A DNA stretch of 64,000 nucleotides, from positions 217,366-281,365 of the forward strand of contig NZ_CM001373.1 in the NCBI RefSeq assembly GCF_000236165.1, given 5' to 3'. Below the pieces are notes generated by a model that was not told the origin of the DNA, searched no databases, and saw only the letters and a program-made list of their open reading frames with translations. The position numbers and the translations under genes are program-made. Shown piece after piece: positions 28,772 through 39,582 of the stretch; positions within the stretch are counted from its first letter, which is position 1, and every line of letters begins with the position of its first letter. Origin of the DNA: Fluoribacter dumoffii NY 23. Lineage in GTDB: Bacteria; Pseudomonadota; Gammaproteobacteria; Legionellales; Legionellaceae.

Positions 28772-28887
28772 TAAAATTGCTCTTATGGTTTTTATACCTG
28801 CCAAGGGTTTTAATAAAAAAATCATAATAAGACTACACATCAGCAAGGAGTTTGGGTATAGTCCGCAGTTGAAAGCGAGGGGGTTAG

Positions 28888-29637
28888 ATGAGACAAAAAA
28901 TAGTTGCTGGTAACTGGAAAATGAATGGTCAGTTACAGCAGGTAATTCAATTAAGCAATGAGCTTAGAGAATTGCTCAACCCTATTCACAATGTCCAAGT
29001 GATTGTCATGCCTCCCGCCATATATATTCCTCAAGTTCGGAATGTACTTGCTGGATGTAAAATTGAAATAGGTGCCCAAAATATTTATCCCAAAGATTTT
29101 GGAGCCTATACTGGTGAGATATCAGCACCTATGCTGAAAGATTATAATTGCCGCTATGTGTTGGTGGGACATTCCGAAAGAAGACATTGTTTTCACGAAG
29201 ATGAAAATTTTGTGGCGCAAAAATTCCACCATGTAAAAGAACATGATATGATACCGGTTCTTTGTGTTGGTGAAACGCTGGAAGAACGTGAAAGTGGGCG
29301 AACAGAGCAAGTAATTGCCAAGCAAATACTCGCAGTAAGTGAAAACGATAAACAGTGTTTTCGTGATTGTATCGTAGCTTATGAACCTGTTTGGGCAATA
29401 GGTACAGGAAAAACAGCGTTACCAGAACAGGCACAGGAAGTACATCAGTTTATTAGAAAACTGATTGCAGAAATTAATCATAGCGATGCCGAGCGCTTAC
29501 CACTTCTTTATGGAGGGAGTGTAAACGAAAACAATGCCGAGGCATTGTTTGCCATGCCAGATGTAGATGGAGGCTTGGTAGGGGGCGCATCGTTGAACGC
29601 GAAACAGTTTGTGGAAATTGTGAAATGTATCAATTGA
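28888..29637 (+). CDS. tpiA: triosephosphate isomerase
   Basis: A 249-residue TIM-barrel enzyme interconverting dihydroxyacetone phosphate and glyceraldehyde-3-phosphate. Catalytic residues are Lys11 in AGNWKMNG, the His in LVGHSERR and the Glu in [11 protein letters not shown]; the phosphate loops LYGGSV and GGLVGGASL are present. The ATG at 28888 is preceded by GAGGGGG. Its last 13 bases overlap the start of secG, so the two are probably coupled. It sits between glmM and secG, which are near neighbours in E. coli. Confidence 0.97.
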   Translation: MRQKIVAGNWKMNGQLQQVIQLSNELRELLNPIHNVQVIVMPPAIYIPQVRNVLAGCKIEIGAQNIYPKDFGAYTGEISAPMLKDYNCRYVLVGHSERRHCFHEDENFVAQKFHHVKEHDMIPVLCVGETLEERESGRTEQVIAKQILAVSENDKQCFRDCIVAYEPVWAIGTGKTALPEQAQEVHQFIRKLIAEINHSDAERLPLLYGGSVNENNAEALFAMPDVDGGLVGGASLNAKQFVEIVKCIN

Positions 29638-29951
29638 TATTAATGATTCATGTAATCGTTGCTGTGGTCTTGATAGGCCTGGTTCTTATCCAACATGGTA
29701 AAGGTGCTGATATAGGTGCAGCCTTTGGATCAGGAGCTTCAAATACACTATTTGGAAGCCAAGGGACAGGCGGATTTTTATTTAAACTAACTGGTGGTTT
29801 GGCGCTGACCTTTTTTGTTACCAGCTTATTGTTATCCTATTTGGTGTCTGTTCAATATCAAAAAGCAGATCAACAAATACTGCCTCAGCAAACCAGTGTA
29901 CCTGCGAATTCAATTCCAGTACCTGTAGATAACAGTAAAAAGAATAAATAA
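29625..29951 (+). CDS. secG: preprotein translocase subunit SecG
   Basis: A 108-residue inner-membrane component of the SecYEG channel. Two hydrophobic helices lie at about residues 2-20 and 52-73, with the conserved cytosolic loop [20 protein letters not shown] between them, including [10 protein letters not shown] polar Gln/Pro/Ser/Lys tail follows. It overlaps tpiA by 13 bases and is followed by tRNA-Leu, as in E. coli (secG-leuU). Confidence 0.95.
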   Translation: MYQLILMIHVIVAVVLIGLVLIQHGKGADIGAAFGSGASNTLFGSQGTGGFLFKLTGGLALTFFVTSLLLSYLVSVQYQKADQQILPQQTSVPANSIPVPVDNSKKNK

Positions 29952-30062
29952 ATATTCTTGGTTGCCGAAGGGCAGCACAGGATGAAGTAAAAGAATGAGA
30001 CTTGTTTAGGTACAGTTGTTTCGAGCGGGGTGTTCTAATTGAACTTCGATTATTAGAGCAGA

Positions 30063-30090
30063 TTGCCGAATGAAATCAGTAGACTAAATA
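30063..30090 (+). promoter_or_regulatory. possible promoter for tRNA-Leu
   Basis: TTGCCG and TAAATA spaced by 16 bases, ending 16 bases before the tRNA. The spacing suits a tRNA with a short leader. The nuo genes may be read from here too, since no terminator separates the tRNA from nuoA. Confidence 0.4.
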
Positions 30091-30106
30091 AGTTCTAAAA
30101 GAAAAT

Positions 30107-30191
30107 GCCGAAGTGGTGGAATTGGTAGACACGCCGTCTTGAGGGGGCGGTGGCGAAAGCCGTGCCGGTTCGAGTCCGGCCTTCGGCACCA
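30107..30191 (+). tRNA. leuU: tRNA-Leu (anticodon GAG)
   Basis: An 85-base tRNA with a long variable arm, as expected of class II tRNA-Leu. The acceptor stem GCCGAAG pairs with CTTCGGC. The anticodon stem CCGTC/GGCGG closes the loop TTGAGGG, giving anticodon GAG. The T arm GCCGG-TTCGAGT-CCGGC is canonical, and the 3' CCA is encoded. It reads CUC/CUU codons. It lies between secG and nuoA, with nuoA starting only 24 bases later and no terminator in between. Confidence 0.97.
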
Positions 30192-30215
30192 TTTTAATCC
30201 GTGCAGGGTGAAAAA

Positions 30216-30572
30216 ATGCTATCTCAATATTTACCTGTTCTAATTTTTATAATTATCGGATTGGCCTTAGGTGTAGCAATGATAGGGGCAGGTGCCTTAT
30301 TTTCAAAGCACAAACCTGATAGTGCCAAAAATGCTCCTTACGAGTGCGGCTTTGGTGCATTTGAAAGTTCGCATATCCCATTTGATGTTCGTTTTTATCT
30401 GGTAGCGATATTATTTATTATTTTTGATTTGGAAACTGCATTTTTCTTTCCATGGGCTCTGGCCTTACGGAAAATCGGCTGGTTTGGTTTTGCCGGAATG
30501 ATGTTATTTTTAGGACTTTTGGTTATTGGCTTTATTTACGAATGGAAACGAGGCGCACTCGAGTGGGAATAA
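30216..30572 (+). CDS. nuoA: NADH-quinone oxidoreductase subunit A
   Basis: A 118-residue membrane subunit of respiratory complex I, with three hydrophobic helices (about 5-28, 62-85 and 90-110). It has the conserved loop [20 protein letters not shown], whose Cys borders the quinone channel. I use ATG 30216, preceded by AGGGTGA; a GTG at 30201 would add five residues. First of 14 nuo genes in the standard order. A 106-base gap with a long hairpin separates it from nuoB. Confidence 0.95.
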   Translation: MLSQYLPVLIFIIIGLALGVAMIGAGALFSKHKPDSAKNAPYECGFGAFESSHIPFDVRFYLVAILFIIFDLETAFFFPWALALRKIGWFGFAGMMLFLGLLVIGFIYEWKRGALEWE

Positions 30573-30594
30573 TTTAAGAGTGCAAAAACAAATT

Positions 30595-30648
30595 CACTTC
30601 TGATTGCCGCTTCAATAAGAGGCAGAAAAATCAGAGGTGATACTTTTT
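30595..30648 (+). other. attenuator-like hairpin between nuoA and nuoB
   Basis: An outer stem CACTTCTGATT/AATCAGAGGTG (11 bp with one G-T pair) encloses an inner stem GCC-x-CTT/AAG-x-GGC with loop CAAT. A T-rich run (ACTTTTTT) begins a few bases after the stem. It could partly terminate transcription after nuoA or stabilise the downstream message. The structure is seen; its function is inferred. Confidence 0.45.
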
Positions 30649-30678
30649 TATTAATATTTAACTGCTTAGAGGCTAGCT

Positions 30679-31155
30679 ATGGCGGTTGCAGAATTGCAAA
30701 AAAATGGCTTTGTAACGACTTCAGTCGATAAACTTCTAGGATGGGCGCGTAGTGGTTCTATGTGGCCTATGACTTTTGGTTTGGCATGTTGTGCAGTAGA
30801 AATGATGCACGTAGGCGCGTCACGTTATGACTTAGACCGATTCGGAATTATCTTTCGCCCCAGTCCGCGCCAATCCGATGTAATGATTGTTGCCGGAACC
30901 TTATGCAATAAAATGGCCCCTGCTTTACGCAAAGTGTATGATCAAATGCCCGAACCTCGATGGGTTGTTTCTATGGGCTCCTGTGCAAATGGCGGAGGAT
31001 ATTATCATTACTCCTACTCAGTAGTTCGCGGGTGTGATCGTATTGTCCCGGTAGATGTATATGTGCCAGGTTGTCCTCCAACTGCTGAAGCACTATTGTA
31101 TGGCATTATTCAATTACAGAATAAAATCAGGCATAAAAAAATCTTAGAAGCTTAA
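30679..31155 (+). CDS. nuoB: NADH-quinone oxidoreductase subunit B
   Basis: A 158-residue peripheral-arm subunit carrying iron-sulfur cluster N2, the last electron carrier before quinone. Its ligands are the adjacent Cys pair in LACCAVEMM, the Cys in MGSCANGGG and the Cys in VPGCPPT. It docks with NuoC, NuoD and NuoI at the membrane. The ATG at 30679 follows a weak GAGG (TTAGAGGCTAGCT). Length is in the short class (many are 158-220). Next in line is nuoC, 21 bases on. Confidence 0.96.
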   Translation: MAVAELQKNGFVTTSVDKLLGWARSGSMWPMTFGLACCAVEMMHVGASRYDLDRFGIIFRPSPRQSDVMIVAGTLCNKMAPALRKVYDQMPEPRWVVSMGSCANGGGYYHYSYSVVRGCDRIVPVDVYVPGCPPTAEALLYGIIQLQNKIRHKKILEA

Positions 31156-31176
31156 GATCATCAAAGGTACAAATAG

Positions 31177-31857
31177 ATGGCTAAAAATGATTATTTGGTT
31201 GAACAACTCAAAAGCGAATTATCGAACCATATTAATGAGATAACGGTTGCTTGTGATGAAGTGACTATTGAGTGCAGCGCCTCCAATCTAAAAGCAACGA
31301 TGTTGGAATTACGTGATCTGGAAGCATTTAGATTTGATCAACTTATTGATCTTTGTGCCGTGGATTATTTACTGTATGGGGATTATGACTGGGAAACAGA
31401 AATAGCAACTGAAAGGGGTTTTTCCCGGGGTGTAGAGCGCCAAGAAGTTAGAGCGTACACTTTGGACAAGCCGCGTTTTGCTGTAGTGTACCATTTGCTC
31501 TCAACCCAAAAAAATCATCGTCTGCGGGTCAAAGTATTCGTTGACGAATCCCATCTTATAGTCCCCTCTGTGCATCATTTGTGGAAAGGCGCAAATTGGT
31601 TTGAGCGTGAAGCTTACGATTTATTTGGAATTTTGTTTGAAGGCCATCCTGACCTAAGACGTATCCTCACTGATTATGGATTTATCGGACATCCTTTCCG
31701 CAAGGACTTCCCACTGAGCGGCCATGTTGAAATGCGCTATGATGCGAAATTAGAAAAGGTAATCTACGATCCAGTAGATATTGAGCCCAGAGTATTGGTG
31801 CCCAAGGTTATCCGTGAAGATAACCGATATATTGGTGATAAAAGGGTCGAAAAATGA
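31177..31857 (+). CDS. nuoC: NADH-quinone oxidoreductase subunit C
   Basis: A 226-residue peripheral-arm subunit (30-kDa type). The family signature [21 protein letters not shown] region is visible as [12 protein letters not shown] then [13 protein letters not shown] and [12 protein letters not shown]. In E. coli NuoC is fused to NuoD, whereas here they are separate genes overlapping by four bases (ATGA), the ancestral arrangement. The ATG at 31177 lies 21 bases past nuoB. Confidence 0.96.
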   Translation: MAKNDYLVEQLKSELSNHINEITVACDEVTIECSASNLKATMLELRDLEAFRFDQLIDLCAVDYLLYGDYDWETEIATERGFSRGVERQEVRAYTLDKPRFAVVYHLLSTQKNHRLRVKVFVDESHLIVPSVHHLWKGANWFEREAYDLFGILFEGHPDLRRILTDYGFIGHPFRKDFPLSGHVEMRYDAKLEKVIYDPVDIEPRVLVPKVIREDNRYIGDKRVEK

Positions 31858-33107
31858 TTGAATTAAAGAATTACACTTTAAATTTTGGTCCACAACATCC
31901 GGCAGCGCATGGAGTATTGCGTTTGGTTCTAGAACTTGAAGGTGAAACAATCGTTCGTGCGGACCCCCACATAGGATTACTGCACAGGGCAACAGAGAAG
32001 TTAGCAGAAACTAAACCTTACCTGCAATCAATTGGTTATATGGATAGACTCGATTACGTGTCTATGATGTGTAATGAGCATGCTTATGTGCGGGCGATTG
32101 AAAAACTTTTAGGTATTGAAGCTCCAATACGGGCGCAATACATTCGTACCATGTTTGATGAAGTCACCCGTATTTTGAATCATTTGCTATGGCTGGGTGC
32201 TATAGCACTGGATATAGGTGCTATGACAGTGTTTCTCTACTGCTTTAGAGAACGGGAAGATTTATTTGATTGTTATGAAGCGGTATCCGGGGCACGCATG
32301 CATGCCACTTATTACCGACCCGGTGGTGTTGCCCGCGACTTGCCGGACAGCATGCCGCAGTACCAGGCATCAAGATGGCATAATGAGCGTGAAGTTGAAA
32401 AACTTAATGAGCATCGTAATGGCAGCCTGCTCGATTTCCTGTGGGCTTTTACCGAACGGTTCCCTCATTGCGTCGATGAATATGAAACCCTGTTAACTGA
32501 TAACCGAATTTGGAAACAGCGTACTGTCGACATTGGCGTCGTTTCACCCGAAGAAGCCTTACAATGGGGTTTTACTGGTCCAATGCTCCGTGGTTCTGGA
32601 GTTGCTTGGGACTTACGCAAAAAACAAAGCTATGCTGCCTATGATCAAGTAGAATTCGATATTCCAGTAGGTAAAACTGGTGATTGTTACGATCGTTATC
32701 TGGTACGGGTAGAAGAGTTAAGACAATCAAATCGTATTATTAGACAATGCATCGAATGGCTCAGGGCAAACCCTGGTCCTGTTCGCATTGAGGATCACAA
32801 GATTACCCCACCTCGTCGTGTGGTAATGAAAGAAGATATGGAGTCATTAATCCATCACTTCAAACTATTTACTGAGGGTTTTTGTTTGCCCCGTGGCGAA
32901 GTATACAGTGCTGTAGAGGCACCTAAGGGTGAGTTTGGTATTTATATGGTATCTGATGGGGCAAATAAGCCTTACAGATTGAAAATCCGTGCCCCTGGTT
33001 TTGCACATTTATCCAGCTATGATGCGATGACGAGAGGCCATATGATCGCCGATGGTGTCGCTATCCTTGCGAGTCAGGATATAGTATTTGGTGAAATTGA
33101 TCGTTAA
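31854..33107 (+). CDS. nuoD: NADH-quinone oxidoreductase subunit D
   Basis: A 417-residue peripheral-arm subunit (49-kDa type) lining the quinone cavity. It has the N-terminal block [15 protein letters not shown] with the quinone-site His, the [11 protein letters not shown] block, the [11 protein letters not shown] block with the quinone-site Tyr, and the C-terminal [19 protein letters not shown]. Separate from nuoC but overlapping it by four bases. A 72-base gap with no obvious structure precedes nuoE. Confidence 0.97.
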   Translation: MIELKNYTLNFGPQHPAAHGVLRLVLELEGETIVRADPHIGLLHRATEKLAETKPYLQSIGYMDRLDYVSMMCNEHAYVRAIEKLLGIEAPIRAQYIRTMFDEVTRILNHLLWLGAIALDIGAMTVFLYCFREREDLFDCYEAVSGARMHATYYRPGGVARDLPDSMPQYQASRWHNEREVEKLNEHRNGSLLDFLWAFTERFPHCVDEYETLLTDNRIWKQRTVDIGVVSPEEALQWGFTGPMLRGSGVAWDLRKKQSYAAYDQVEFDIPVGKTGDCYDRYLVRVEELRQSNRIIRQCIEWLRANPGPVRIEDHKITPPRRVVMKEDMESLIHHFKLFTEGFCLPRGEVYSAVEAPKGEFGIYMVSDGANKPYRLKIRAPGFAHLSSYDAMTRGHMIADGVAILASQDIVFGEIDR

Positions 33108-33179
33108 TTTATGGGAATGTTATTTCAACTGAAAAAAACATGCCGGAAATTGCAATTATAAATTAATAAAGGTTTAGAA

Positions 33180-33683
33180 ATGTCTGATAATTCAGCAAAA
33201 ATATTACAGCAATTGGTATCAGCTCAAAGAATAAAAGACATAGATCATTGGATAGCAAAATATCCAGCAGATCAGAAGCAATCGGCGGTGATGAGTGCTT
33301 TAAGAATTGTTCAGGAAGAGCATGGGCACCTAACTACGGAGCTTATGGATGCTGTAGCTGATTATTTAGAAATGCCTCCTATTTCAGTATACGAGGTAGC
33401 CAGTTTCTATACGATGTACGAACACAAACCCGTTGGCAGACATTCTATAAATGTGTGTACCAATATCTCCTGCATGCTGCGTGACTCTGCTGCAGTTGTA
33501 GAACATTTAGAAAAAAAATTGGGTATAAAGTTAGGTGAAACCACCGATGATGGGCGTTTTACTTTAAGATCTGTTGAGTGTTTAGGTGCCTGCGTTAACG
33601 CCCCAATGATGCAGGTGGACAAAAATTATCATGAGAATCTAACTCCTGAATCTATAGATAAAGTGTTGGAACAATACCAATAA
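33180..33683 (+). CDS. nuoE: NADH-quinone oxidoreductase subunit E
   Basis: A 167-residue subunit (24-kDa type) of the NADH-oxidising module, with a thioredoxin-like [2Fe-2S] domain holding cluster N1a. Its ligands are C-x4-C in VCTNISCML and C-x3-C in ECLGACVNAP. The N-terminal helical part has the VASFYTMY block. It lies directly before nuoF, its structural partner. Confidence 0.96.
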   Translation: MSDNSAKILQQLVSAQRIKDIDHWIAKYPADQKQSAVMSALRIVQEEHGHLTTELMDAVADYLEMPPISVYEVASFYTMYEHKPVGRHSINVCTNISCMLRDSAAVVEHLEKKLGIKLGETTDDGRFTLRSVECLGACVNAPMMQVDKNYHENLTPESIDKVLEQYQ

Positions 33684-33701
33684 AAGATAGAGGTGGTTGC
33701 C

Positions 33702-34979
33702 GTGGTTGAATTAAATCAAGTTTGTTATCGGACATTTCATCTACCAGAGCCTTGGACACTATCTGCTTATGAAAGCGTTGGTGGATATAGTGCCTGGAGA
33801 AAAATCATTAAAGAACAAACTTCTCCACAAACGATTATTGATGAATTAAAAACATCTGCCTTACGAGGACGTGGGGGTGCTGGATTCCCTACAGGTTTAA
33901 AATGGAGTTTCATGAACCGGAATACTCCTGTACAAAAGTATGTAGTGTGTAACTCAGACGAAGGTGAACCAGGCACATGTAAGGACCGGGAAATACTCAC
34001 ATTAAACCCACACCAACTCATTGAAGGGATGGCGATAGCTGGTTACACCATGGGCGCCACTGTCGGTTATAACTATATTCGCGGTGAATTTTGGCTCCCT
34101 TATGAGCGTACGGAGGCTGCATTAAAAGAAGCTTATGCAGCAGGCTTGCTGGGAAAAAATATCTTGGGCTCAGGAATTGATTTTGATTTATTTAATCATT
34201 TAGGCGCAGGCGCATATATTTGTGGTGAAGAAACAGCGCTTCTTAATTCTTTAGAAGGAAGAAAAGGCCAACCCAGATTTAAACCGCCATTCCCTGCCAA
34301 CTATGGTTTATACGGCAAACCCACAACGATTAACAATACGGAAACGTTTGCTTCTGTTCCGGTGATCATGGAAAAGGGTGGTGAGTGGTTCCTAAAGTTG
34401 GGCAAACCAAACAATGGCGGAGCGAAATGTTTTAGTGTGAGCGGGCATGTGAACAAGCCTGGAAATTTCGAAATTCCATTGGGAACACCCTTCAAGACCC
34501 TCCTTGAGCTCGCTGGCGGGGTGATAAAAGGTCGAAAAATTAAAGCAGTAATTCCTGGTGGGACTTCAATGCCTGTTTTACCTGGCGAGGTCATGATGGG
34601 ACTTGATATGGATTATGACAGCATCCAGAAAGCAGGTTCAGGATTAGGTTCCGGTGCCGTAATCATTATGGATGAAACCACCTGTATGGTTGATGCATTA
34701 TACCGTATTTCAGAATTCTATATGGATGAATCTTGCGGTCAATGTACTCCTTGTCGTGAAGGTACAGGCTGGTTGGTTCGTCTGTTACACCGTATTAAAG
34801 AAGGCCATGGCGAACCTGGGGATGTAGAGAAATTAGTCAATGTTGCGAACAATATCGAAGGACGCACGATTTGTGCATTAGGTGAGGCAGCAGCTTGGCC
34901 TGTACAAAGTTTTGTTAAGCATTTTCGCGATGAATTTGAATATTTCGTCAAACATAAACGTTCGATCGTCGCAGCATAA
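33702..34979 (+). CDS. nuoF: NADH-quinone oxidoreductase subunit F
   Basis: A 425-residue subunit (51-kDa type) that binds NADH, FMN and cluster N3. NADH/FMN-binding glycine-rich blocks are [15 protein letters not shown] and [19 protein letters not shown]. The N3 ligands are the three clustered Cys in [12 protein letters not shown] and a later Cys in [10 protein letters not shown] prefer GTG 33702, about eight bases after GAGGTGG; GTG 33693 lies inside that ribosome binding site. Length fits the family (about 420-445). Confidence 0.96.
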   Translation: MVELNQVCYRTFHLPEPWTLSAYESVGGYSAWRKIIKEQTSPQTIIDELKTSALRGRGGAGFPTGLKWSFMNRNTPVQKYVVCNSDEGEPGTCKDREILTLNPHQLIEGMAIAGYTMGATVGYNYIRGEFWLPYERTEAALKEAYAAGLLGKNILGSGIDFDLFNHLGAGAYICGEETALLNSLEGRKGQPRFKPPFPANYGLYGKPTTINNTETFASVPVIMEKGGEWFLKLGKPNNGGAKCFSVSGHVNKPGNFEIPLGTPFKTLLELAGGVIKGRKIKAVIPGGTSMPVLPGEVMMGLDMDYDSIQKAGSGLGSGAVIIMDETTCMVDALYRISEFYMDESCGQCTPCREGTGWLVRLLHRIKEGHGEPGDVEKLVNVANNIEGRTICALGEAAAWPVQSFVKHFRDEFEYFVKHKRSIVAA

Positions 34980-34997
34980 ATAAAAAAGGTTTTGACC

Positions 34998-37352
34998 ATG
35001 ACTACTACTATTGAAATCGACGGTAAAACATTTGAAGCAGAAAACGGTAAAATGATCATTGAAGTTGCTGATGAAGCAGGTATTCATATCCCCCGTTTTT
35101 GTTATCATAAAAAACTTTCTGTGGCTGCTAACTGCCGCATGTGTTTAGTTGAAGTAGAAAATGGCCGAAAGCCAGTTCCTGCATGCGCCACTCCGATTAC
35201 CAACGGAATGAAAGTGTTTACCAAATCAAAGGAAGCATTACATTCTCAAAAGGTAGTGATGGAGTTTCTTCTCATTAACCATCCTCTCGACTGTCCCATT
35301 TGCGATCAGGGAGGGGAATGCGAGCTGCAAGATGTATCCATGGGATATGGAGCAGATGCATCCGAATATACCGAAACCAAACGCTCGGTAGATGATGATA
35401 ATTTAGGGACACTAATTGCAACAGAAATGACGCGCTGCATCCATTGCACCCGTTGTGTTCGTTTTGGAGAAGAAATAGCGGGTTTAAGAGAGTTGGGTGC
35501 AACTGGTCGCGGTGAACACATGCAAATTGGCACCTATGTCCAGCACAGCATGAAATCAGAAGTTTCCGGAAATATAATTGACTTATGCCCAGTAGGCGCC
35601 TTAACGTCTAAACCTTATCGGTTTACAGCAAGGGCCTGGGAACTCACCCAGCATGATAGTGTAGCACCGCATGATTGCCTTGGTTCAAATGTTTATTTAC
35701 ACACGCGTCGAAATCGATTGATGCGAGTAGTTCCCAAGGAAAATGAAGAAATCAATGAAACCTGGTTGTCTGATCGGGACCGGTTTAGCTATCTTGGATT
35801 AAATAGCCCGCTTAGAGCAAGCCAGCCGCAAATTAAACGGAATGGCCAGTGGGAAGTTGTCGATTGGGAAACTGCTTTAAAATATACTGCAGAAGGCCTG
35901 GCGCGAGTGATAAAACAAAATGGCCCCGAGCAAGTAGCTGCTTTTGCTTCAAGCTCATCTACATTAGAAGAAATGTACTTGTTGCAAAAATTAATGCGTG
36001 ATATCGGTGTTCATAATTTAGATCACAGACTACAGCAAGTTGACTTTAAAGATCAGGAATCTCAGCCAACTTCACCCAGAAGTTCTTTAACTTACGCCGA
36101 TCTGGAATTACAAAATACGATTGTGTTGGTCGGATGCAATATTGATCGTGAAGTTCCACTTGCAGCGGTAAGGGTTCGTAAGGCTTATCGGAATGGTGCT
36201 TCAATAGTTGCGATAAACCCGATAGATTTTGAATCCCGTTTTGATTTAAGTGAACGTTTTATCGTTTCCCCGTTGGAAATGCCAATGCAGCTTGCCAAGC
36301 TTGCATTAGCCCTAACTGATGATATAAAGACATTACCAGCGGCAGTACAGAAATTATTGATAGGCCTTGAGCCAGATGAAGCAACTTTAAGAGTTGCTAA
36401 AGCGTTGAAAGAAGAGAAAACCTGCTTGGTTACAGGTGCTCTTTGTGAGAACCATCCTGAAGCCGCTTTACTCCGCACCTTGATTTTCCACATTGAAAAA
36501 ATAAGCGGTGCTAAAGTACTCAGATTGACACAGGGTGCAAATTCCGCCGGTGCCTGGATTGCGGGTATGGTTCCTCATCGCACTACGGCCGGGAAAGCAG
36601 ATTCCACACCAGGAATGGATGTGCAGACTGCACTAAATAATAAATTAAAAGCCTACGTACTTCTGGGAGTTGAGCCCGGATTTGATTTTGCAAATCCCTA
36701 TGGGGCAAGACAATCCATGCTTGCAGCCGAATTTGTCGTGTTAATCTCGGCATACAACCATGAATCCATGCATGATTACGCAGATGTCATTTTACCTATG
36801 GCTCCGTATGCTGAAACTTCAGGGACTTATGTTAATGTGGATAACACCTGGCAAACTGTAAAAGGGGCTTTGACTCCTCACGGGGATGCACGACCTGCAT
36901 GGAAAATATTGAGGGTACTAGGCAATTTATTGCAGTGCAATGGCTTTGAATACTTGTCAACAGAAGATATTTTAACAGAAATTAGAAATTGTGTAGCGAT
37001 CACGACAGAGCAGGAATATAAACCTTATTATCCTGAGAGTTTGCCTATGATAAACCAGTCACTGGTCCGAGTTGGCGAATGGCCGCTCTATCGAAGTGAT
37101 GCAATTGTCAGAAATAGCAAAGAGCTGCAATTATGCGCTGCTGCTGAATCAGCATGCATACGAATCAATCCTCTAACAGCAGATAGATTGAAATTGGAGG
37201 ATGTTGCTACTGTATCTCAGGGAGATATTGAGATAACATTGCCGCTCAAACGTGACGAACGCATTGCGGCAGATGTTGTATGGGTAGCAAACGCAATGCC
37301 TGAAACAGTAGATTTGGGTCATTCATTTGCTGCAATAACTATTAAGCGCTAG
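34998..37352 (+). CDS. nuoG: NADH-quinone oxidoreductase subunit G
   Basis: A 784-residue subunit (75-kDa type) with an N-terminal [2Fe-2S] domain (CYHKKLSVAANCRMC...CAT), a His/Cys-ligated cluster (HPLDCPICDQGGECELQD), [4Fe-4S] clusters (TRCIHCTRCVRF and LCPVGALT) and a molybdopterin-oxidoreductase-like C-terminal half. The Cys set for extra cluster N7, present in E. coli and Thermus, is absent: only one Cys remains in that region (SVAPHDCLG). This is the shorter mitochondrial/alphaproteobacterial-like form (E. coli 908). I use ATG 34998; the TTG at 34992 is part of the leader after AAGG. Confidence 0.96.
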   Translation: MTTTIEIDGKTFEAENGKMIIEVADEAGIHIPRFCYHKKLSVAANCRMCLVEVENGRKPVPACATPITNGMKVFTKSKEALHSQKVVMEFLLINHPLDCPICDQGGECELQDVSMGYGADASEYTETKRSVDDDNLGTLIATEMTRCIHCTRCVRFGEEIAGLRELGATGRGEHMQIGTYVQHSMKSEVSGNIIDLCPVGALTSKPYRFTARAWELTQHDSVAPHDCLGSNVYLHTRRNRLMRVVPKENEEINETWLSDRDRFSYLGLNSPLRASQPQIKRNGQWEVVDWETALKYTAEGLARVIKQNGPEQVAAFASSSSTLEEMYLLQKLMRDIGVHNLDHRLQQVDFKDQESQPTSPRSSLTYADLELQNTIVLVGCNIDREVPLAAVRVRKAYRNGASIVAINPIDFESRFDLSERFIVSPLEMPMQLAKLALALTDDIKTLPAAVQKLLIGLEPDEATLRVAKALKEEKTCLVTGALCENHPEAALLRTLIFHIEKISGAKVLRLTQGANSAGAWIAGMVPHRTTAGKADSTPGMDVQTALNNKLKAYVLLGVEPGFDFANPYGARQSMLAAEFVVLISAYNHESMHDYADVILPMAPYAETSGTYVNVDNTWQTVKGALTPHGDARPAWKILRVLGNLLQCNGFEYLSTEDILTEIRNCVAITTEQEYKPYYPESLPMINQSLVRVGEWPLYRSDAIVRNSKELQLCAAAESACIRINPLTADRLKLEDVATVSQGDIEITLPLKRDERIAADVVWVANAMPETVDLGHSFAAITIKR

Positions 37353-37364
37353 GCAGGTAAGAAG

Positions 37365-38387
37365 ATGCTGCAAGATATTAGCATATTAATTTGGGTCATC
37401 ATTAAGATATTAGTAATCGTAGTGCCATTACTATTGTGTGTCGCATATTTAATATATGCAGAGCGCAAAGTTATCGGGTACATCCAATCGCGTATAGGAC
37501 CAAACCGGGTTGGGATAAAAGGGTTGCTCCAACCCATTGCTGATTTGGTTAAGTTAATTACTAAAGAAATCATTATACCCACGCGTTCGAATAAATATCT
37601 CTTTATTGCCGCACCATTGTTCGCTTTGGTTCCTGCACTGGTAGGTTGGGCGGTGATTCCGTTCCAGGAAGGGATAGTACTGGCCAATATTAATGCCGGC
37701 GTACTTTATGTGTTTGCAATGAGTTCGCTGGGGGTATATGGTGTATTAATTGCAGGGTGGGCATCTAACTCCAAGTATGCCATGTTTGGCGCTTTAAGAA
37801 GTACAGCACAAACAGTATCATATGAAATTGCCATGGGTTTTGCCTTGGTCGGCGTCTTATTAGCAGCCGGTAGTATGAACTTCACAGACATCGTGAATTC
37901 ACAACGCGGCGGTATTTTGCATTGGTGGTTTGTTCCCCTTCTACCGCTATTTCTTGTGTTTTGGATAGCTGGAATTGCCGAAACAAACAGAGCGCCTTTT
38001 GATTTGGCCGAAGGTGAGTCTGAAATTGTAGCAGGATTCCATGTTGAATATTCCGGAATTGGGTTCGCGCTATTTTTCCTTTCGGAATATGCCAGCATGA
38101 TTCTTATCTCAGTTCTCTTGAGCATCATGTTCCTGGGTGGCTGGATGTCGCCTTTTGAAGGAATTCCTGTTTTAGAAAATATATTTTTCTTTGTTCCCGG
38201 TTTTGTTTGGTTACTCGTGAAAGTGAGCTTTTTCCTCTATGTATATTTATGGGTTAGGGCTACTTTTCCTCGTTATCGTTATGACCAGCTTATGCGTTTA
38301 GGCTGGAAAGTACTTATTCCGGTCACCATTGTTTGGATCATTGTAACTGCGTTAATGGTTGTTACACATGTTAAACCTTGGTTTTGA
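37365..38387 (+). CDS. nuoH: NADH-quinone oxidoreductase subunit H
   Basis: A 340-residue membrane subunit with eight or nine helices that joins the peripheral arm to the proton-pumping arm and forms part of the quinone tunnel. Signature blocks are [18 protein letters not shown] in the first loop, [20 protein letters not shown] in the charged loop and [13 protein letters not shown] near the C-terminus. ATG 37365 follows GGCAGGTAAG. Confidence 0.97.
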   Translation: MLQDISILIWVIIKILVIVVPLLLCVAYLIYAERKVIGYIQSRIGPNRVGIKGLLQPIADLVKLITKEIIIPTRSNKYLFIAAPLFALVPALVGWAVIPFQEGIVLANINAGVLYVFAMSSLGVYGVLIAGWASNSKYAMFGALRSTAQTVSYEIAMGFALVGVLLAAGSMNFTDIVNSQRGGILHWWFVPLLPLFLVFWIAGIAETNRAPFDLAEGESEIVAGFHVEYSGIGFALFFLSEYASMILISVLLSIMFLGGWMSPFEGIPVLENIFFFVPGFVWLLVKVSFFLYVYLWVRATFPRYRYDQLMRLGWKVLIPVTIVWIIVTALMVVTHVKPWF

Positions 38388-38405
38388 TGATTAATAGAGA
38401 AGCCG

Positions 38406-38906
38406 ATGAAAAAAGCATATCAATATATTAAATACTATGTACGCAGTTTTCTTTTATTAGAATTACTGCAGGGTTTAAAGTTAACTGGGAAATATTTCTT
38501 TAAGAAAAAGGTAACCGTACAATTTCCTGAAGAAAAAACTCCCATTTCACCTCGTTTTAGGGGCGCACTTGCTTTACGTCGTTATCCGAACGGTGAAGAA
38601 CGATGCATTGCTTGTAAATTATGTGAAGCAGTTTGTCCTGCCTTGGCGATAACCATAGAATCAGAACCAAGAGAGGACGGATCCCGTCGTACAACACGAT
38701 ATGATATTGATGTGTTTAAATGCATTAACTGCGGATTATGCGAAGAATCTTGCCCTGTAGATTCTATAGTAGTTACCCCAGTACATCATTATCATATTAG
38801 CGAACGTGGTCAAAACATTATGACTAAAGAAAAGCTTTTGGCACTTGGAGATTTACTGGAGCCAAAACTTGCAGCAGATAGGGCTGCTGACGAAAAATAC
38901 CGATAA
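38406..38906 (+). CDS. nuoI: NADH-quinone oxidoreductase subunit I
   Basis: A 166-residue peripheral-arm subunit with two [4Fe-4S] ferredoxin motifs for clusters N6a and N6b: [12 protein letters not shown] and [12 protein letters not shown], each followed by a conserved Pro. An N-terminal amphipathic segment anchors it to the membrane. It passes electrons to NuoB. Standard length and position. Confidence 0.97.
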   Translation: MKKAYQYIKYYVRSFLLLELLQGLKLTGKYFFKKKVTVQFPEEKTPISPRFRGALALRRYPNGEERCIACKLCEAVCPALAITIESEPREDGSRRTTRYDIDVFKCINCGLCEESCPVDSIVVTPVHHYHISERGQNIMTKEKLLALGDLLEPKLAADRAADEKYR

Positions 38907-38918
38907 CGGGGTTAAAGT

Positions 38919-39566
38919 ATGCATGAATTATTAATTCAAATTATTTTCTATGTATTTGCTGCTATAGCAGTTGGCGCTGCATTTATGGTTATTATTCAAG
39001 ATAATCCTGTGCGCAGCGTTTTATTTCTTGTACTGACATTTTTCGCAAGCGCGGTATTATGGTTACTCGCAGAAGCTGAATTTCTAGCACTTATTCTGAT
39101 ACTGGTGTATGTCGGTGCGGTGATGACACTCTTCCTGTTTGTGGTCATGATGCTTAATATCGATATAGAAGTGGTTAAAAGTCATCATAAACGTTATATA
39201 CCGTTTGCTTTAATCCTTGTAGCGTTATTAATTGGACTTTTAATGGTATCTATTCCTGCAGGTACATTTAAGTCCACCGTCGAAACACAAAATACAGCAT
39301 CAGTCAGCACACAGTTTATCGATATAGAACACAACAATTCCCAAGCACAGCCTTTATCAAATACTGAAGCGTTGGGTATGGTTCTCTATACTGATTATTT
39401 GTTGGCTTTTGAAATTGCAGCTGCTTTGTTACTCATTGCGATTATCTCTGCAATTACCTTGGTTCATCGCGGCCCAAGAAAATCAAAAAGACAGAATGTG
39501 AAGCAGCAGATTATGACACGCAGGGATGAGCGGGTTGCATTAATTAATATGAAAGCAGAAAAATAA
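38919..39566 (+). CDS. nuoJ: NADH-quinone oxidoreductase subunit J
   Basis: A 215-residue membrane subunit with five helices. It has the conserved block [14 protein letters not shown] and the pi-bulge helix [19 protein letters not shown] that rotates during catalysis. A polar loop (about 118-148) precedes the last helix, and a basic tail (RGPRKSKRQ) ends the protein. Cotranscribed with its neighbours. Confidence 0.95.
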   Translation: MHELLIQIIFYVFAAIAVGAAFMVIIQDNPVRSVLFLVLTFFASAVLWLLAEAEFLALILILVYVGAVMTLFLFVVMMLNIDIEVVKSHHKRYIPFALILVALLIGLLMVSIPAGTFKSTVETQNTASVSTQFIDIEHNNSQAQPLSNTEALGMVLYTDYLLAFEIAAALLLIAIISAITLVHRGPRKSKRQNVKQQIMTRRDERVALINMKAEK

Positions 39567-39582
39567 GGTTGGGGACTTCTAT

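Noticed and set aside
30107..30191. tRNA-Leu as an integration site
   Set aside because: No integrase, direct repeat or foreign-looking block follows; nuo genes are native and complete.
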